From Bacillota bacterium (GTDB taxonomy: Bacteria; Bacillota; Limnochordia; JAAZLZ01), in assembly GCA_012799075.1 (NCBI GenBank), contig JAAZLZ010000086.1:1-8194 (forward strand): DNA of 8,194 nucleotides, given 5' to 3'. The translations under genes were made by a program, and so were the position numbers. The notes beneath the pieces are model-generated. The model was given only the letters and a program-made list of their open reading frames with translations, did no database searches and was not told the origin of the DNA. Numbering within the stretch: the stretch's first letter is position 1; each line of letters opens with the position of its first letter. Shown here one piece after another: positions 5,594-8,194 of this stretch.

Positions 5594-6574
5594 ATGCTAA
5601 AAGTAAGGTGGGTAATTATCATCTTTTGCGTTGCGGCCTGCTTTTGGCTATTACCGTTGGATGGCGCATTGGCCAGGGAAGGCTGGGAGCTTTCCCTGGC
5701 TCCAGGGCCGAGGACCATCGATGACTGGACATCGGTCCAGTTTAGGTTCGGCGACTCATCCCAAGCCTGGATGCCCCGCCTTGTTTTCATCGAAGGAGAC
5801 GGGGTGACGGACCTGATGGGGGCGGGGATGACCGTCCAGTGGCGAGAGGCCCTAGGCTTGGTGGGATACCGGGCTGGGGTCGGTACGGGGCTTTTGCGCT
5901 GGCGGGATGGTCAGAGCGAGTTGGAAATGCTCGGCCTGGACTACCAGATCGTCGTCGGGAACCGCCAGGGCGGAGCCTTGCTTTACTATGCCGATAAGGG
6001 CATCACCTTAGGCCATGATCTGGATTTGGGCCGGGACCATTTCGGGGTAAACTTGGGCGGCCCCAATTGGGATCACCGTCAGGGCTATTGGGGTTGGGAA
6101 GTGGATGGCCGGGTGCGCCGGAGCAAGACCGAGACCCTTCTGTGGGAGACGGGATGGCGGCATAACTTGGATGTGGGTCATACGGAGGCCTTTGTCGGCT
6201 CCGGGCTGGAACTGAAGCAGACTAAACAGGGCAAAGTCGTCTTGGGATCCCGTTTCACCTATCGGGAATCTGTCCTTGGCTGGCTGGCCCGTCTTAACTA
6301 CGAAGAAAAGAAGAGCAGGCACCTTACCTGGACCGGCGGCCTGGAATTTGAAAGCTGGAGCAATGAAGAACCGGGGGCTGTGTTCAGCAGCCTTTGGCAG
6401 CGCAGTTGGGGTGAATGGAATCTAGGAGTGGGCGGACGGCTGCCCCTCGCGGGGGACTTGGACCGGGTGGAAACGGTTCTGCGAATGGAGCGGACATCCG
6501 GCGAGGTCTCGGGGGAGTTGTCCTTTGACCCCAAGGACGGCCACATCAATTTCGGTCTCCGCTACATATTCTAA
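5594..6574 (+). CDS. Predicted outer-membrane beta-barrel protein
   Basis: This 326-residue protein has a signal peptide at residues 1-27 (hydrophobic core V-I-I-I-F-C-V-A-A-C-F-W, then G-A-L-A before R28). The mature part is rich in Trp, Tyr, Gly and alternating polar/apolar stretches, as in amphipathic strands, with glycine- and charge-rich turns between them, for example G-L-V-G-Y-R-A-G-V-G-T-G-L-L-R-W and V-V-L-G-S-R-F-T-Y-R. The chain ends I-N-F-G-L-R-Y-I-F, a textbook beta-signal with terminal Phe that the BAM machinery reads in diderm bacteria. No named family is recognised. It could be a porin-like or surface protein, or a partner of the LolA-like protein 98 bases upstream. The ribosome binding site is modest (AAGGGG, 9 bases before the ATG). 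A secreted beta-rich protein that is not in a membrane remains possible, but the C-terminus argues against it. Confidence 0.68.
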   Translation: MLKVRWVIIIFCVAACFWLLPLDGALAREGWELSLAPGPRTIDDWTSVQFRFGDSSQAWMPRLVFIEGDGVTDLMGAGMTVQWREALGLVGYRAGVGTGLLRWRDGQSELEMLGLDYQIVVGNRQGGALLYYADKGITLGHDLDLGRDHFGVNLGGPNWDHRQGYWGWEVDGRVRRSKTETLLWETGWRHNLDVGHTEAFVGSGLELKQTKQGKVVLGSRFTYRESVLGWLARLNYEEKKSRHLTWTGGLEFESWSNEEPGAVFSSLWQRSWGEWNLGVGGRLPLAGDLDRVETVLRMERTSGEVSGELSFDPKDGHINFGLRYIF

Positions 6575-6581
6575 CGGGGGT

Positions 6582-6634
6582 GGAATGAAGGGCGAGGTAG
6601 TGGGAAATAGATAAATAGGCATCATCCTCATTCC
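6582..6634 (+). repeat. Inverted repeat between the barrel gene and the activase-related gene
   Basis: GGAATGA at 6582-6588 pairs perfectly with TCATTCC at 6628-6634 across a 39-base gap. Two more G-C pairs form if A6589 is bulged out. There is no T-run, so it is not a normal terminator. It may be a regulator site, a weak transcript structure or chance. Confidence 0.25.
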
Positions 6635-6663
6635 CTGGCGGTCGAAAGGAGTGGCCCAAGTAC

Positions 6664-8194
6664 ATGGATGTGGCGAGGGGAAAGAGGTCGGTGGGCATCC
6701 CCCGAGCCCTTTGGTATTACTATCTATTCCCCTTTTTCAAAGGAATCCTGGAAGAGCTGGGGGCTAGGATCGTCATTTCCCCCCCTACCACCAAAAAGCT
6801 CCTGGCGAACATCGATCTTTGCCCCACCGATGAACCCTGCATCAGCATCAAGCTTTTATTTGCGCACGTTAACGCCCTGTGGACAAAGGGCGTCGATTTT
6901 ATTTTCCTTCCGATAATAATCAGCCTGGAAAAGGACAACTTCTGTTGTCCCAAATTCATCGGGGCCGCGGATATGATCATCCGGGGCCTTGCCCTTCCTT
7001 CCGACCGGGTTCTCGTTCCCATTATCGATTTTAGTCGGGGAGAGGGGTTTGTGCTCCAATCCTTGGCGGAGCTGGGCCGGGTCTTGGGCGGTGGGGGCCT
7101 AAGGTCGGCAGAAAAGGCCCTAGCGGCCGGCCGCCGCCTCCAAGGGGAGTACTGGCAGCTCGCCCGGCAAGGGCTGACGACCCCGGAAGCCTATGGGAAG
7201 CTCCATCCCCTTCCCCGACGGGTTAATCGGCCTTTGAACGATGAAGGGGTCACCTACAATCCCAACCTGAGGATAGGGGTAGTGGGCCACCCTTATGTCA
7301 TCCATGAATGGATCGCCCATAATATTATCGATCGCCTGCGCCTTTACGGGCAGGTCATCACCGCGGAGATGATTCCCCAGGAAGACGTCCGGCAATGGGT
7401 CCACCGCCTTTACGAAGGGGCCCAGCTTTGGCACCTGGAAGCCTTGCAGCTAGGCGCGGCCCTTTGCATGATCCAAAGGGGGATGGTGGACAAGCTGGTG
7501 TTGGTGGGCTGCTTCGAGTGCGGCCCCGAGTCCATCATCGAGGTCTTCATTGAAGATGAAGCCGAAAAAAGGCGCCTGCCCTTGCTGAATTTGCGCCTTG
7601 ATGAACATACCGGGGAGGCGGGACTCATCACCCGGATCGAAGCCTTCATGGATACCTCCCCTATAGTCGGGCAGCAGCCTCCAAGCCTGCCCGGCCCCAG
7701 GCGGGGCGGGGAGACTATTGGCGTTCCCACGGTGGGATACTTGGACATCCCCATCCGGGCGATGCTGGATGAATGGGGGGTGGACAGCCTGTTTTCCCCC
7801 CCGGTGAGCCGGGCCGTCGTCGCCAGGGGGATCGAGCTGGCCCCCGAGTTCATCTGCTTTCCCTTTACGGCCATTATCGGCCAAATGAGGCATCTGCTCG
7901 ATGAAGGGGCCGGATCTTTGCTCATGGTTGGGGGCAAGGGGAAATGTCGGCTGGGGTGGTATGCCCAGGTGCAGGAAATACTCCTGGCCGGAGCCGGCTA
8001 TGGGTTTACGATGCTGTTGTTGGACTCGCCCTTCCCTCTGAGGCGAAAGGGTTCCTCTTTCATCGAGCATCTCCGCCGACTGCTGGGGGGCAGCCCCTGG
8101 CCCCGGATCATCCGGGGGTTTCACCTGGCCTACGCGAAGCTGGCTGCCTTGGATGAAGGGGAAGGGCTCCTACGCTGGGGCAGGGCCTTCGAAG
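6664..8194 (+). CDS. Acyl-CoA dehydratase activase-related (DUF2229) protein, two units fused, 3' partial
   Basis: An open frame of 510 codons runs from ATG 6664 to the window edge. AAAGGAG at 6645-6651 lies 12 bases upstream. Residues about 8-115 are the DUF2229 opening: V-G-I-P-R-A-L-W-Y-Y-Y, I-V-I-S-P-P-T-T, a C-P-T-D-E-P-C pair (53-59), I-F-L-P and C-C-P-K-F (94-98). Residues 200-330 continue the same unit with V-G-H-P-Y, G-C-F-E-C-G-P-E-S (282-290) and D-E-H-T-G-E-A-G-L-I-T-R (313-324). After a Pro/Gly-rich linker (about 335-350) a second related unit begins: V-G-Y-L-D-I-P, F-S-P-P-V-S, A-P-E-F-I-C-F-P (393-400) and G-G-K-G-K-C-R-L-G-W-Y (423-433). These families accompany the ATP-driven activase and the iron-sulfur 2-hydroxyacyl-CoA dehydratases of anaerobes; their own role is not firmly established. 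The Cys residues may hold a cluster. In many genomes the two units are separate genes. No activase ATPase domain precedes them. Confidence 0.88.
   Translation, partial: MDVARGKRSVGIPRALWYYYLFPFFKGILEELGARIVISPPTTKKLLANIDLCPTDEPCISIKLLFAHVNALWTKGVDFIFLPIIISLEKDNFCCPKFIGAADMIIRGLALPSDRVLVPIIDFSRGEGFVLQSLAELGRVLGGGGLRSAEKALAAGRRLQGEYWQLARQGLTTPEAYGKLHPLPRRVNRPLNDEGVTYNPNLRIGVVGHPYVIHEWIAHNIIDRLRLYGQVITAEMIPQEDVRQWVHRLYEGAQLWHLEALQLGAALCMIQRGMVDKLVLVGCFECGPESIIEVFIEDEAEKRRLPLLNLRLDEHTGEAGLITRIEAFMDTSPIVGQQPPSLPGPRRGGETIGVPTVGYLDIPIRAMLDEWGVDSLFSPPVSRAVVARGIELAPEFICFPFTAIIGQMRHLLDEGAGSLLMVGGKGKCRLGWYAQVQEILLAGAGYGFTMLLLDSPFPLRRKGSSFIEHLRRLLGGSPWPRIIRGFHLAYAKLAALDEGEGLLRWGRAFE

Noticed and set aside
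6668..6916. Open frame on the + strand at the start of the activase-related gene
   Set aside because: It is in a different frame from the one carrying V-G-I-P-R-A-L and all later DUF2229 motifs, and its translation has no recognisable domain.
7450..8124. Long open frame on the minus strand (224 codons)
   Set aside because: It lies fully antisense to the DUF2229-type gene, whose family motifs are clear. The translation is Pro/Gln/His-rich without any domain; it is a GC-driven shadow.

Overview
The window looks like a piece of a GC-rich, anaerobic, diderm member of the Firmicutes (Limnochordia-like or a similar lineage; this placement is inference). The Firmicutes signals are strong AGGAGG-type ribosome binding sites, GTG and TTG starts, a ComEC-type MBL protein paired with DUF3006, a DUF362 protein, and a DUF2229-type dehydratase-activase protein typical of strict anaerobes. 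The diderm signal is a LolA-like periplasmic protein gene followed by a predicted outer-membrane beta-barrel whose last residues look like a C-terminal beta-signal ending in Phe.

Layout. (1) 2-621: the 3' end of a DUF362 protein gene, then a small membrane-anchored FMN-binding protein with the SGAT flavinylation motif; this is probably a redox pair. (2) 683-2708: a tightly packed + strand run of a ParA-type ATPase, a secreted MBL-fold hydrolase with a ComEA-like helix-hairpin-helix tail, and a DUF3006 protein. The last two junctions overlap by 4 and 19 bases. (3) 2668-2967, minus strand: a second, exported DUF3006 protein that converges on the first and overlaps its 3' end by 41 bases. It is the only minus-strand gene. 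(4) 2968-3169: a 202-base divergent intergenic region with no gene. (5) 3170-6574: an envelope cluster on the + strand. It has two tandem paralogues of an exported family I do not recognise (the first with an added GNNN/GNSN beta-helix-like domain), the LolA-like protein and the beta-barrel. (6) 6664-8194: an acyl-CoA dehydratase activase-related protein, cut by the window edge, in which two units often encoded separately are joined in one chain.

How they may work together. Block 2 resembles an exported DNA-processing module related to the ComEC nuclease half plus ComEA. Block 5 looks like an outer-envelope assembly or cell-surface module: two exported structural-looking proteins, a LolA-fold carrier and an outer-membrane barrel. 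Blocks 1 and 6 fit anaerobic electron transfer and radical or low-potential dehydratase chemistry. No mobile element, RNA gene, CRISPR array or convincing intrinsic terminator was seen. The least familiar items are the paralogous family at 3170-4762 with its envelope neighbours, and the tail-to-tail DUF3006 pair.
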